Below the pieces are notes generated by a model. That model was given only the letters and a program-made list of their open reading frames with translations. It did no database searches and was not told where the DNA came from. Source: Acidobacteria bacterium Ga0077534 (GTDB taxonomy: Bacteria > Acidobacteriota > Blastocatellia > Pyrinomonadales > Pyrinomonadaceae). From it: 64,000 bases of DNA. Positions 41,431 to 51,135 of the stretch are shown in pieces. The position numbers were made by a program, and so were the translations under genes. The stretch is from positions 1-64,000 of the forward strand of contig LNEI01000008.1 of assembly GCA_001464455.1 (NCBI GenBank), given 5' to 3'. Each line of letters starts with the position of its first letter. The stretch's first letter is position 1.

Positions 41431-43533
41431 ATGAAAGCATTCACAACTGAGAACATCAGGAATATGGCTGTCATTGGACACGGCGACGCGGGTAAAACCC
41501 AGCTCGTCAGTTCGCTGCTCTATGTGGCCGGAGCACCCCGCTGGGGCAAAGTCGACGAAGGTACGACCGTAACCGACTACGAAGAAGATTCGATAGCCCG
41601 CAAAGTCTCACTTAACAACAATTTCGCCCACCTCGAATACAAAGACACAAAAGTAAACTTTATCGATACGCCGGGCTATGCCGCGTTTGTGTCGCACGCT
41701 CGTCCGGCTCTTCGCGTTGCTGACTGTGCACTAGTCGTCGTCGACGGCGTCCACGGCATCGAGGTACAGACGGAAAAGACGTGGCAGTACGCCAATGAAT
41801 TCATGCTTCCGCGGTTCATGGTCGTGAATAAGATCGACAAAGAACACGCGGATTTCGGCCATGCTCTCGAGACGGCAACGTCTAGTTTTGCCCGCTCGAT
41901 CGTGCCTTTTACTTTGCCTTTAGGAGCGGAGGGCGATTTCAAAGGCGTCGTCGACGTGGTACATCAAAAAGCCTACGAGTTCGATGCCAACGGGAAAGCT
42001 AAGGAGATTCCGATGCCCGAATCCGGGCGTGATGTCTTCGACCGAACACGCGAGCGTCTGATCGAGATCGTTGCCGAATCGGACGACGCTCTGATGGAAA
42101 AATACTTCGAGAGCGGCACGCTCGACGAGGAAGATATTTACCCAAATCTCGCAAAGGCTATCGCGAGCAGTAAGCTATGTCCGGTTTACGCGGTTTCGGC
42201 CACTACGCTCGTCGGCTTGCAGATACTGCTGGATCACATCGTCGAATTCGCGCCAAACCCGGCGACGCACGAAGCTGAATATGGATTCGCGGACAACGAT
42301 ATGGCCGGCGACAGGATCACACGCAAATACTCGGCCGACGAACCATTTTCCGCTTACGTTTTCCGCACCATTGCCGACCCTTTCGCTGGCCGCATCAACG
42401 TGATGAAGGTCGTCAGTGGAAAGGTCTCTTCCGACGCAACGGTCCAGAACACCAGTCGCGATACCGCCGAACGGGTAGGAGCATTGCACGTCATTTCCGG
42501 TAAAACGCTCGACAAGGTCCCAGAGGCTTCGACCGGCGACATCATCGCCGTCGTGAAGCTTAAGGATACCCAAACCGGAGATACGCTTTCAGAAAAGGCA
42601 CATCCGATAGTCTATCCACCAGTCGAATATCCCGAAGCCGCTATCGCATTTGCCATCGAACCGAAGTCGCGTGCTGACGAGGACAAGATCTCAGTCGCCC
42701 TGCACAAGATACTCGAAGAAGACCCGTCGCTGCATTTTGACCGCGACGCTCAAACAAAAGAATTTATTCTTTCGGGGTCTGGCCAGCTTCATATCGAAAC
42801 GGTTGTCAAAAAACTCGCGGACCGCTATCACGTCGAGGTCGCCCTGCATCCGCCTAAAGTGCCCTACAAGGAAACGATCACCGCATCGGCTGAAGTTCAA
42901 GGCCGACATAAGAAGCAGTCCGGCGGACGCGGGCAGTTTGGTGATTGTAAAGTCATTTTCGAACCGCTCGAACGCGGTGCCGGCTTCGAATGGGTAGACA
43001 AGATCTTCGGCGGGTCAGTTCCGCAGAACTTTCGTCCCGCGATCGAGAAAGGCATTATCGAGGCCGCTGCAAACGGTTCGGTCGCAGGATATCCGCTGGT
43101 CGATTTCCGGGTGACGCTTATCGACGGGAGCTACCACTCGGTTGATAGCGACGAACATTCGTTCCGAGCCGCCGGTCGAAAGGCTTTTCGTGCGGCAATG
43201 GAAAAAGCGCGCCCGACTTTGCTCGAACCGATAATGGACGTCGAGGTCTTCACCCCGCAGGAGGTCTCAGGTGATATCATGGGCGACCTCAATTCCCGTC
43301 GTGGCCGCGTTGCCGGTATGGAAATGCGTGGAAAGCAGCAGGTGATCAAAGCGAAAGTTCCTCTTTCGGAGATGCTCGATTACCAGTCAAAACTAAATTC
43401 CGTCACGCAGGCGCGGGGCAGCTATCATATGCAGTTCTCCCATTACGATCCGCTTCCCGGCAATCTTTCGCAAAAGGTCGTCGACGAGGCAGTCGCTGCG
43501 GGACGCGTTCGGCCACATGAGGATGACGAATAA
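41431..43533 (+). CDS. elongation factor G-like GTPase (second-type EF-G)
   Basis: 700 residues from the ATG at 41431. AAGGAGAG at 41413 has the right spacing; a TTG at 41422 is too close. The GTPase domain has GHGDAGKTQLVSSLL, DTPGYAAF and VNKIDKEHADF. Domains II-V follow, with HLDIV-type FSHYDPLPGN at the end and GRGQFGDCKVIFEPL in domain IV. The changed P-loop and low match to classic FusA place it with EF-G2-like paralogues, whose role in translation is not settled. It is not next to rpsL/rpsG/tuf, as a main fusA would be. Confidence 0.88.
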   Translation: MKAFTTENIRNMAVIGHGDAGKTQLVSSLLYVAGAPRWGKVDEGTTVTDYEEDSIARKVSLNNNFAHLEYKDTKVNFIDTPGYAAFVSHARPALRVADCALVVVDGVHGIEVQTEKTWQYANEFMLPRFMVVNKIDKEHADFGHALETATSSFARSIVPFTLPLGAEGDFKGVVDVVHQKAYEFDANGKAKEIPMPESGRDVFDRTRERLIEIVAESDDALMEKYFESGTLDEEDIYPNLAKAIASSKLCPVYAVSATTLVGLQILLDHIVEFAPNPATHEAEYGFADNDMAGDRITRKYSADEPFSAYVFRTIADPFAGRINVMKVVSGKVSSDATVQNTSRDTAERVGALHVISGKTLDKVPEASTGDIIAVVKLKDTQTGDTLSEKAHPIVYPPVEYPEAAIAFAIEPKSRADEDKISVALHKILEEDPSLHFDRDAQTKEFILSGSGQLHIETVVKKLADRYHVEVALHPPKVPYKETITASAEVQGRHKKQSGGRGQFGDCKVIFEPLERGAGFEWVDKIFGGSVPQNFRPAIEKGIIEAAANGSVAGYPLVDFRVTLIDGSYHSVDSDEHSFRAAGRKAFRAAMEKARPTLLEPIMDVEVFTPQEVSGDIMGDLNSRRGRVAGMEMRGKQQVIKAKVPLSEMLDYQSKLNSVTQARGSYHMQFSHYDPLPGNLSQKVVDEAVAAGRVRPHEDDE

Positions 43534-43546
43534 TTAAGTCTTGAGA

Positions 43547-43849
43547 ATGATAACCGCCGTCTTCGTGTTCTTTTTCGTTTTGAGTGCGGTTGGAATTGCG
43601 CTAAGCGTTGCGACCGCAATTAATCGAACAAAGAACCGTGGTTGGGAACCTCCAGCCGCCTTCCTTCTGAGGGAAGTGTTGTGTTTGGCAGCAACACTGC
43701 TAATATTTTGGGGATTCCAGCGTGAATATCTAAGTGAATTTGCGTCGTTGATCATGCTCGGGTTTGTTGGGGGAACCCTTGGCGGATACCTCGTATGGAA
43801 TGATCGAAAATACGCCCTCCAAAACGGGAAAAACTGGCGCTTTCTCTAG
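43547..43849 (+). CDS. small membrane protein of unknown function
   Basis: About 100 residues with three hydrophobic segments: AVFVFFFVLSAVGIALSVA, FLLREVLCLAATLLIFWGF and a final ASLIMLGFVGGTLGGYLVW. It begins 13 bases after the EF-G-like gene (ATG at 43547, or TTG at 43541). No family recognised. Confidence 0.5.
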   Translation: MITAVFVFFFVLSAVGIALSVATAINRTKNRGWEPPAAFLLREVLCLAATLLIFWGFQREYLSEFASLIMLGFVGGTLGGYLVWNDRKYALQNGKNWRFL

Positions 43850-43988
43850 CCCGCCTGTAAGTTTATTGTTTTTATTATTCACACGAGGATACGGCTTTAC
43901 GATCAATTCTCGATTCACCAACCTGATGTTTCCGGAATACTCACCTCCTCGTGGCGGCAAAAAGTGGTCAGTGTATCGACATTAGTTA

Positions 43989-43994
43989 TATAAT
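43989..43994 (+). promoter_or_regulatory. -10 element of a possible leaderless promoter
   Basis: A perfect TATAAT ends 7 bases before the Uma2 ATG at 44002, with TGGTCA 18 bases upstream as a 4/6 -35. If used, transcription would start at or next to the start codon. No Shine-Dalgarno is present in front of the gene, which agrees. Confidence 0.45.
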
Positions 43995-44001
43995 CACCGT
44001 T

Positions 44002-44562
44002 ATGGACGCCGCCAGAAAACATTATCCGATCTCCGTCGAGATGTACCACATCATGGCCGAACATGGCGCGTTCGCTCCCGACAAACGCGTGGAGCTCATT
44101 GATGGAGAGATAATAGAAATGTCACCAATTGGAAGCAGGCATGCCCGCGTTGTTGATTTGTTGAATGAGTTTCTAGTAAAGCATTTGAGCACCGACTTCA
44201 TCGTTCGAATCCAGAGTCCTATCATTGCGGGCGACTCGAGCGAGCCCCAGCCTGATGTATCGGTGCTTCATCGAAGAAACGATTTTTATCGCGAACAACA
44301 TCCTTTGGGCCGCGACGTTGCTCTCGTCGTTGAGGTTTCCGACTCAACAGTGGCGTTCGACCGTTTACGAAAGATTCCCAAATATGCAGCCGCCGGCATT
44401 CCGGAAACCTGGCTGATCGACCTTGAATCGGAACATGTTGAAGTTCACACCGTCCCAAAGGAATCAGCCTATGGACTGGTAAAAATTTATCTTCGAGGAG
44501 AGCGGGCCCAATCGGAAACGATTGCTGAAATGACCCTCTCGGTCGATGAATTGCTTGGCTAA
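44002..44562 (+). CDS. Uma2-family PD-(D/E)XK-like protein (DUF820)
   Basis: 186 residues from the ATG at 44002. The restriction-endonuclease-like core is visible as VELIDGEIIEMSPIGSRHAR, PQPDVSVLH and ALVVEVSDSTVAFDR, then K in KIPKYAAAGIPETWLID. Uma2 proteins are abundant in cyanobacteria and acidobacteria. A nuclease role is predicted from the fold but not established. An upstream frame to 43951 has poor codons. It is monocistronic or read into the DUF2911 gene. Confidence 0.85.
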   Translation: MDAARKHYPISVEMYHIMAEHGAFAPDKRVELIDGEIIEMSPIGSRHARVVDLLNEFLVKHLSTDFIVRIQSPIIAGDSSEPQPDVSVLHRRNDFYREQHPLGRDVALVVEVSDSTVAFDRLRKIPKYAAAGIPETWLIDLESEHVEVHTVPKESAYGLVKIYLRGERAQSETIAEMTLSVDELLG

Positions 44563-44587
44563 ATTTTTAAAGCAGGAGTTGTTTAGT

Positions 44588-45556
44588 ATGAAATCTAATA
44601 TGAAAAGGAATTTATTTTCGTACGTCGCGGTTCTTACGTTTCTCGCGACATTAACCACGGTCGCCATCGGCCAGGCACGGCCGCCGATTCCACGTGAAAG
44701 CCAAAAGGCGGGCATAATGCAGACCGTTGGAGCTACCGATCTGAGCATAGTTTACAGCCGCCCGGCAGTTAAGGGACGCACCGTTTTTGGTGATGCACCG
44801 GCAGGAAAAACCGGCGAGGGTACGCTGGACGACGGTCGGGCCCGGCCCGCAGGACAAGCATTGGTCCCATTTGGCCACGTATGGCGAACCGGAGCTAATG
44901 AAGCAACATTGTTCTCAACAACCGACGACGTTTTGGTCAATGGACAGCCTTTGCCGGCTGGCAAATACAGCCTTCACACGATTCCGGGTAAAGATGAGTG
45001 GACCATCATCTTCAACAAGGAAGACGGCCAGTGGGGAAGCTTCGCCTACGATGCGAAAAAAGATGCTCTTCGGGTTAAAGCCAAACCCGAGTGGCTGGCT
45101 GACAGCAAAGAGTTTATGTATTTTCGTTTCGATACCGTTACCGCTAACTCTACCAATGCATATCTTCGTTGGGAAAAGGTAAAGGTTCCTTTCACGATCG
45201 AAGTTAAGGATGTTGTGGGGGCCACTATGGCGCGGCTTAAGGATTACGTTGCCGCAGCTAAATCGGACGATCCAATGCCGGCGTTGAATGCCGCGAGCTA
45301 TGCCAAAGCCAACAAGCAGACAGAAGCTGCGACCAAATGGTTTGAAATGGCTCTGAAAGCGTCGGACGAACAGCTCAAGGGCAGCTCTAACTTTGCCAAC
45401 CTCCTCCGCCGAGTCAACATCCTCGCCGGTGCAGGAAAAACTGACGAAGCCATAGCGACAGGCGAACGAGCAGTAACAGTTGGAAAAGCCGAGAAAGCGA
45501 ACACCGCAGCACTGGAAAAGAGGATCGCGGATTGGAAGGCTGGAAAAGTAAACTAA
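44588..45556 (+). CDS. secreted DUF2911-family protein
   Basis: 322 residues from the ATG at 44588, supported by AGGAG at about 44573. The signal peptide ends VAIGQ. The DUF2911 domain (about 35-200) has SIVYSRPAVKGRTVFG, PFGHVWRTGANEATLFSTT, LPAGKYSLHTIPGKDEWTII and WTIIFNKEDGQWGSFAYD. A helical C-terminal part (about 215-320) with TPR-like pairs (AASYAKANKQTEAATKWFEM) follows. The biochemical role is unknown. A strong terminator follows. Confidence 0.85.
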   Translation: MKSNMKRNLFSYVAVLTFLATLTTVAIGQARPPIPRESQKAGIMQTVGATDLSIVYSRPAVKGRTVFGDAPAGKTGEGTLDDGRARPAGQALVPFGHVWRTGANEATLFSTTDDVLVNGQPLPAGKYSLHTIPGKDEWTIIFNKEDGQWGSFAYDAKKDALRVKAKPEWLADSKEFMYFRFDTVTANSTNAYLRWEKVKVPFTIEVKDVVGATMARLKDYVAAAKSDDPMPALNAASYAKANKQTEAATKWFEMALKASDEQLKGSSNFANLLRRVNILAGAGKTDEAIATGERAVTVGKAEKANTAALEKRIADWKAGKVN

Positions 45557-45615
45557 TTGCTTCAGTCAGCGAGGCCAACTCGCAAAATCCAGTAGTTTTT
45601 AACAGTGTTTTGCGT

Positions 45616-45655
45616 AAAAAAAGGCGGTTCGGTTTTTCCGAGCCGCCTTTATTCT
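45616..45655. terminator. bidirectional intrinsic terminator
   Basis: The stem AAGGCGGTTCGG pairs with CCGAGCCGCCTT with a TTTTT loop. It is flanked by an A-run (45616-45622) and TTTATTCTTT, so it works in both directions. It separates the DUF2911 gene from the convergent DUF937 gene. Confidence 0.85.
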
Positions 45656-45677
45656 TTCCTCACAACCGCTCTACGTC

Positions 45678-46322
45678 TTACTTGCCGGTCATATACTTAA
45701 ACGCCATCGACGCGATGTCGTCCATCGCACTTCCATCGCGGTCGCTGTCGAGCATGTTGGAGGCCATATCGATCATCGCATTCCCGGACGATTGCGGAGC
45801 AGCCGCCTGTGACTGGCCGCCGCCGAGCAGGCCGCCGAGCAATCCGCCCAGGCCATCGGGGCCGACATTTTCCTGCTGCTTTTTCTGCCCGAGATAGCTC
45901 ATCACGATCGGGGCCAGAAACATCAATATCTGGGCGACCTGCCCCATATTCAGACCGGATTTCTCACTTACCTGCTGAGCAACCTGACCCTGGCTTCCAC
46001 CGAGAATATGACCCAGAATGCCTCCGGCATTAGCCTGCGGTGGGGGCGGAGCAGCTTCCTGCCGACCACCGAAGATCATCCCGGCGAGCCCACCAAGATT
46101 GTTCAAAATGCTGCCGTCGCTGTGGTCGTTATCGAGTGCGGCGTTGAGGCTTTCGGCTCCCTGCGGCGTGGCCGCGTTGTTTGCGAGCCCGCTGATTAGA
46201 GCAGGCAAAGCCAATTGAATGGCGGTGTTGACCATTGAATTATCGGCACCTACCGTGCTGCTGATCTCGTTGATAGCCTGCTCGCCTTGCTGCTGGCCAA
46301 GCAGATCTTGTAATGAAAACAT
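45678..46322 (-). CDS. DUF937 (YidB-like) protein
   Basis: 214 residues. The N-terminal DUF937 repeat reads AINEISSTVGADNSMVNTAI and PALISGLANNAATPQGAESL. The second half has VSEKSGLNMGQVAQILMFLAPIV and Gly/Gln-rich linkers (GGLLGGLLGGG). No signal peptide. AGGAGA at the start supports the ATG at 46322. Function unknown. Confidence 0.8.
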   Translation of the reverse strand: MFSLQDLLGQQQGEQAINEISSTVGADNSMVNTAIQLALPALISGLANNAATPQGAESLNAALDNDHSDGSILNNLGGLAGMIFGGRQEAAPPPPQANAGGILGHILGGSQGQVAQQVSEKSGLNMGQVAQILMFLAPIVMSYLGQKKQQENVGPDGLGGLLGGLLGGGQSQAAAPQSSGNAMIDMASNMLDSDRDGSAMDDIASMAFKYMTGK

Positions 46323-46395
46323 AAACCTTTCTCCTTGTTTTTAAATTGTCTGGCTAGCCGTTAATATTAGCATACAAGCTCCCGCTTTCCACCAA

Positions 46396-48435
46396 ATGAA
46401 TATTCCACGCGGAAGGAAACAACTTACTGTAAAGAACACGGTTCTGGCTGCCTCCATCGCACTGATGCTGGTAGCAGCCTTAGGACTTATTCTCTGGTAC
46501 GCGTTACCCGCTTCGAACACTGACCGAACGCTGCGGTACGCCTCAACCATTTCCGTCACGGATAATTCAATAGGCGAACCTTTTGGGCTTGTCGCCGTCG
46601 GAAACGAGATCTTCGTTTCTGACGGGCTCAACGGTAAGGTCGTTCGATTTAAAAATGGCGAAAAGATATCCGAAGAAGGCGGGATGGAAACCCCTTCGGG
46701 AATAGCGTTTGGTAGCGGTGAATATGCATTTCCACTGGTGGTTGATACGGCTAGGAACACTATCTACAAACTCGACCCGAGCCCGACAAAGATAGCTGGC
46801 TCGGACGAGGTCGGAAACCTTGACGGGGCAGCCATTTCAACCGCGAGGTTCAACGGTCCTACCGGAATTGCGGCCAGTGCCGACGGCAAGATATACATCT
46901 CGGACACATACAATGATCGGATCAAAGTCTTGCATCAAAATATCGTTACAACAGTTGCGGGCAGTAGCCGCGGGTTCTCCGACGGTATAGGTGTAAACGC
47001 TCAATTTGATACGCCAACCGGCCTCGCGATCTGGAAGGATAAACTGCTGGTGGCCGACAGCGGAAACCGAAGAATTCGTGTTGTCGAACCGGACGGCAGG
47101 GTTTGGACCCTCGCTGGAAATGGTGAGGCTGATCTGACGGATGGGACGCTGCTGACCTCTTCGTTTGTCCAGCCTACTGCTCTCGCGGTTGATAAAGACG
47201 GTGCGATCTTCGTGGCGGACGGCAACGCGATACGGCGGATCGGCGGGACGACGATCCCGGTCGTTACGACGATATCAAGCAGATCAAGAGGGGATAGTGA
47301 CGGCCCAACGGCGAAGGCGAGTTTCAACCGGCCTTCGGGATTGGCTTTTGCACCGAATGGCGACCTGATCGTCGCGGACAGCGAGAATCAGCTTATTCGA
47401 CGGATATCTTCGCAACCTCCTGATCGCCAAGCCATAAATTCCGGGCGAAGTCGTCAAACTATCGAGGAGTTTCGCAACGCTGCTCCGCCGCGTTGGCCGT
47501 TCGACCCGCCAACCGCAAAGCGGGATATCGCGGGAACGCTCGGGGAAATTCGCGGCGAGATGACCCCGACGGCCGAAAATGTCTGGTTCCACAATGGACT
47601 CGACATCGCCGGTGCATACGGCGAAACGGCCCGGTTTATTCGCGATGAAAAGGTCCTGAGGCCGATCGCCGCCGAGAATTTTGGGACGCTCCGCGAGCTA
47701 ATTCGAATGCCAACACTTGGTTATATTCACATCCGGCTCGGAAGAAGTGCTGACGGAAAGCCTTTCGGCGATCCGCGATTTCAGTTTCAGACTGACACGA
47801 GCGGAACACTCATCGACGTTCGCATTCGGCGCGGAACAAAATTCAAAGCCGGCGAACCTATCGGCACGCTAAACCCGATGAATCACGTCCATCTTGTCGC
47901 CGGTCGGAGCGGCAGCGAGATGAATGCACTGGACGCTCTGATCTTGCCCGGCATCAGCGATTCCCGGCCACCCGTGATCGAAAAAGTCACCTTTTATGAC
48001 CAGAATTGGACTCCGGTCGAAACCTCCGCTGCTAATTCGCGTATTAAACTCACAGGAAATATCCGCATCGTTGCAAAGGCTTACGATCAAATGGATGGAA
48101 ACCCGGAACGCCGTCGCCTCGGGGTTTACAAGCTCGGGTATTCCTTTACGCGAAAAGGCGAGCCGCCAACCGAACCGAAATGGACGATCGTATTCGATAA
48201 AATGCCGTCGAACGACGCCGTAAAGATCGCGTACGCCAACGAAAGCCATTCCGGAGCGACCGGCGAGACGATATTCAATTATATCGTCACGAATGAGGTT
48301 GGAGGCGACGCGACCAAAGAAGGCTACATGGACGTCGCGCCGCTTGCGTCCGGCATTTACACCTTGCAGGTGTTTGCGGCGGACTATTTCGGCAACATTG
48401 CAAAGCAGGAATTTGAGTTTGAGGTAATAAAATGA
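46396..48435 (+). CDS. membrane-anchored NHL-propeller protein fused to an M23-like domain
   Basis: 679 residues. One N-terminal membrane helix (about 16-38) is followed by six or so NHL-type blades (about 50-335), e.g. FNGPTGIAASADGKIYISDT, FDTPTGLAIWKDKLLVADSG and FNRPSGLAFAPNGDLIVADS. The next domain (about 385-520) keeps LytM/M23 landmarks: HNGLDIAG with His near 399 and Asp near 403, and NHVHLVAG with HxH near 497-499. The intervening His context is poor, so catalysis is uncertain. A beta C-terminus follows. The gene overlaps the aminopeptidase start by ATGA, so the two are coupled. Confidence 0.72.
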   Translation: MNIPRGRKQLTVKNTVLAASIALMLVAALGLILWYALPASNTDRTLRYASTISVTDNSIGEPFGLVAVGNEIFVSDGLNGKVVRFKNGEKISEEGGMETPSGIAFGSGEYAFPLVVDTARNTIYKLDPSPTKIAGSDEVGNLDGAAISTARFNGPTGIAASADGKIYISDTYNDRIKVLHQNIVTTVAGSSRGFSDGIGVNAQFDTPTGLAIWKDKLLVADSGNRRIRVVEPDGRVWTLAGNGEADLTDGTLLTSSFVQPTALAVDKDGAIFVADGNAIRRIGGTTIPVVTTISSRSRGDSDGPTAKASFNRPSGLAFAPNGDLIVADSENQLIRRISSQPPDRQAINSGRSRQTIEEFRNAAPPRWPFDPPTAKRDIAGTLGEIRGEMTPTAENVWFHNGLDIAGAYGETARFIRDEKVLRPIAAENFGTLRELIRMPTLGYIHIRLGRSADGKPFGDPRFQFQTDTSGTLIDVRIRRGTKFKAGEPIGTLNPMNHVHLVAGRSGSEMNALDALILPGISDSRPPVIEKVTFYDQNWTPVETSAANSRIKLTGNIRIVAKAYDQMDGNPERRRLGVYKLGYSFTRKGEPPTEPKWTIVFDKMPSNDAVKIAYANESHSGATGETIFNYIVTNEVGGDATKEGYMDVAPLASGIYTLQVFAADYFGNIAKQEFEFEVIK

Positions 48436-50018
48436 GAACTATCACAGCGTTTTTTCTTTTGACCGCATTTGCCCTACCGGCATTTCCATACGCGGCTGCC
48501 AAGCCGGGACCTACGTCAATTCTCGTGGCCCCAAAAGCTCCAAAATTTACGGATGCAGAGCGTCAAACTGAACTGGCACGACGTCGCGCGGCGGTCGCGG
48601 CGAAAATGGTCGACAAAAGCATTCTTGTGATGTTCAGTGCGGAGCCGCGGCTCTATACAAACGACGTCGACTACGTGTATCGACAGGAGAACAATCTTTA
48701 TTACCTGACCGCTTTGAAGCAAAAAGGGGCGACCCTCGTGATAACAAAAGACGGCGGAGCGGTCACGGAAACGCTATTTCTTCCAAGACGCGATCCTCGC
48801 ACTGAGGCTTGGGAAGGAAAGATGTATTCGCGCGATCAGGCGAAAAATGTCTCCGGGGTTAAAAACGTTATCGAAAGTTCGGAATTGCCTTCTTTTCTCG
48901 CGGCTCTAAAAGAAAAGAAGCCCTTTGCATCGAAAGAGGGTTCGGTCTCGATCGCAACCGGGGGCGAAACGATTTACTTGAATCTCCCAAGCGGCGAGCG
49001 TGACAGAAACGGTGAACGCGAGTTCCGCGTGGAAAAGGAATTTTCTAAGTCCCTCGCGGGCGTAAAGGTCGAAAATGCCCAACCGATCTTCGCGGAGCTT
49101 CGTCACATCAAATCTCCGTACGAACTCAAACTGATGCAGCACGCCATCGACATCTCGAACGAAGCTCACATGCGGGCGATGGCAACAGTTGGGCGGGCCG
49201 AATGGGAGTACGAGGTTCACGCCGAACTCGAGTACACCTTCCGCCGCCGTAACGCCGATTATTGGGGCTATCCGTCGATAGTCGGCTGCGGTCCTAACGC
49301 GACGACTCTTCACTACGTCGAGTCGCAAAGCCCGGTGAAAAAAGGTGACCTGATGCTCATCGACGCCGGTGCCGAATACGAACACTACACTGCTGATATC
49401 ACCCGAACTTATCCCGTAAACGGAAAGTTTTCCAAAGAGCAAGCAGAGATCTATCAGATAGTTTTTGACGCTCAGGAAGCCGTTGCCAAAGCCACAAAAC
49501 CCGGCGTCACGTTCGGCCAGTTGAGTGCGATCGCCCGCAATACGATCAATGAAGGACTGTTTAAGCTAGGATTGGTGACCGACAAGGATTCGCGTCAGGT
49601 TTCCTATTGGTTCATCCACGGCCTCGGCCACTGGCTGGGAATGAACGTTCATGATGTAGGTAATTACCAGACACCACTCAAGCCCGGAATGATCTATACC
49701 AACGAACCGGGCATCTACATCCGCGAAGATGCACTCGACAATCTGCCCGATACGCCTGAAAACCGTGCGTTCAAAGAAAAGATTCGTCCGGCGTTCGAAA
49801 AATACAAGAACATCGGCGTCCGCATCGAGGACGATATGCTCGTCACCGAAACCGGTGTCGAATGGATGAGCGGCAAACTTCCCCGCACCATAGCCGACAT
49901 CGAAGCCTTCATGGCGGTCGCCCCTAAACAGGTTCCGCTGAGCAAGCGTTTGCCATCGAGTATTTTGCTTAATAACTCGTTCGCCTACGCAGCTCCGAAG
50001 CATTCTCATTCTCATTGA
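48432..50018 (+). CDS. secreted Xaa-Pro aminopeptidase (M24B)
   Basis: 528 residues. A signal peptide (about 1-22) precedes the N-terminal creatinase-like domain (about 40-215; NNLYYLTALKQKGATLVITK). The pita-bread catalytic domain (about 225-500) has all metal ligands: DAGAEYEHYTADITRTYPV (two Asp), HGLGHWLGMNVHDVG (His), TNEPGIYI (Glu) and GVRIEDDMLVTE (Glu). A His/Ser-rich tail HSHSH ends the protein. Family members remove residues before proline. It is translationally coupled to the NHL/M23 gene, suggesting joint action outside the cytoplasm. Confidence 0.9.
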   Translation: MRTITAFFLLTAFALPAFPYAAAKPGPTSILVAPKAPKFTDAERQTELARRRAAVAAKMVDKSILVMFSAEPRLYTNDVDYVYRQENNLYYLTALKQKGATLVITKDGGAVTETLFLPRRDPRTEAWEGKMYSRDQAKNVSGVKNVIESSELPSFLAALKEKKPFASKEGSVSIATGGETIYLNLPSGERDRNGEREFRVEKEFSKSLAGVKVENAQPIFAELRHIKSPYELKLMQHAIDISNEAHMRAMATVGRAEWEYEVHAELEYTFRRRNADYWGYPSIVGCGPNATTLHYVESQSPVKKGDLMLIDAGAEYEHYTADITRTYPVNGKFSKEQAEIYQIVFDAQEAVAKATKPGVTFGQLSAIARNTINEGLFKLGLVTDKDSRQVSYWFIHGLGHWLGMNVHDVGNYQTPLKPGMIYTNEPGIYIREDALDNLPDTPENRAFKEKIRPAFEKYKNIGVRIEDDMLVTETGVEWMSGKLPRTIADIEAFMAVAPKQVPLSKRLPSSILLNNSFAYAAPKHSHSH

Positions 50019-50040
50019 TGTGTATCCGTCGCAACACTTT

Positions 50041-50080
50041 AGGGCGAAATTCGCACCCTGCGAATTTTGCCCTCTTTCGC
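50041..50080 (+). terminator. hairpin after the aminopeptidase gene
   Basis: AGGGCGAAATTCGCA pairs with TGCGAATTTTGCCCT around a CCC loop (50041-50073), followed by CTCTTTC. It is a very stable stem with a modest T-rich tail. Confidence 0.6.
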
Positions 50081-50160
50081 GAGTGTGGTTCACATCTTTA
50101 CATCAAGGAGTTCCCTAACAAGACAAATTTCCCCTCCGCTTGTAATCTAGTGTTCGAGGT

Positions 50161-51135
50161 TTGCCAATAGATAACACAAGATCAGACACCAAACTGCCGC
50201 TGGTCATCGTAAATCCGAGATCGGCTTCCGGTTCGACGCGTGAAAAATGGTCGCGAACGGCGAGCGAACTGCGTTCGCACTTTGGGCCGTTCTCCGCCGC
50301 GTTCACCAAATCGCAGGGCGATGGGATGATGCTAGCGGAAAGGGCGGCCCGTGCCGGTCGCAGTTTTATCATCGCTTGCGGCGGTGACGGTACGATCAAC
50401 GAGGTCGCAAACGGGATAATCCGCTCCGGTGTAGACGTCGAACTCGGGATCGTGCCATCGGGCACCGGAGGCGATTTTCGCCGTGCTCTCGGATTACCGC
50501 TTTCAATTCGCGAAGCCGCCATCGCTCTACGCGACGGAAGGACGGAAACGATTGACGCGGGTAAAGTAACATTTTTGGGTCACGACGGCGAAACAGCGAG
50601 CCGATTTTTCTTGAACATCTCGTCTGTCGGCCTTGCGGCCTCTGTAATAAAGCGTGTTAAAGCCGCAAAATTGTTCGATTGGCTGCCGCTCGAGGGCGTG
50701 CGAGGAAAGGCGAATTTTGCTTTTTCCGCTTTACAGGAGGTCATCGATATTGACCCAGTAACGGTACGTGTGAGCATTGATGGCGGACCGGAAAAAACCC
50801 TCCAAACGATCTGCCTGTGCGTCGCGAATTCCCGCTACTTCGGCGGTGGGATGATGATAGCACCGGACGCAAAGATCAACGACGGCTTTCTCGACCTAGT
50901 AAACGTCGGCGACATGACGACTGCCAAGATACTGCTCAATTCTCTTTCTTTATACCGTGGAACACACCTCGGACTCAGCGAAGTTCAAAGCAAAAGTATA
51001 CGCACGATCGAGGTCAAAGCCGCGTCACCGAACGATGAGATCCTTCTAGAGACCGACGGCGAACTTCCGGGGCGGCTTCCGGCAAAATTCGAGATCGTAC
51101 AAAACGCCATTCGTATCCGTGCTCCACGTTCTTAG
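50161..51135 (+). CDS. YegS/BmrU-type lipid kinase (diacylglycerol kinase family)
   Basis: About 324 residues. LVIVNPRSASGSTREKW starts the nucleotide-binding domain. The DAGK signature ACGGDGTINEVANGI and GIVPSGTGGDFRRALGLP follow. The C-terminal beta domain ends LLETDGELPGRLPAKFEI. The substrate may be diacylglycerol or another lipid. The start is unsure: TTG at 50161 sits only one base after GAGG, and no ATG or GTG lies in frame nearby. Confidence 0.85.
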   Translation: MPIDNTRSDTKLPLVIVNPRSASGSTREKWSRTASELRSHFGPFSAAFTKSQGDGMMLAERAARAGRSFIIACGGDGTINEVANGIIRSGVDVELGIVPSGTGGDFRRALGLPLSIREAAIALRDGRTETIDAGKVTFLGHDGETASRFFLNISSVGLAASVIKRVKAAKLFDWLPLEGVRGKANFAFSALQEVIDIDPVTVRVSIDGGPEKTLQTICLCVANSRYFGGGMMIAPDAKINDGFLDLVNVGDMTTAKILLNSLSLYRGTHLGLSEVQSKSIRTIEVKAASPNDEILLETDGELPGRLPAKFEIVQNAIRIRAPRS

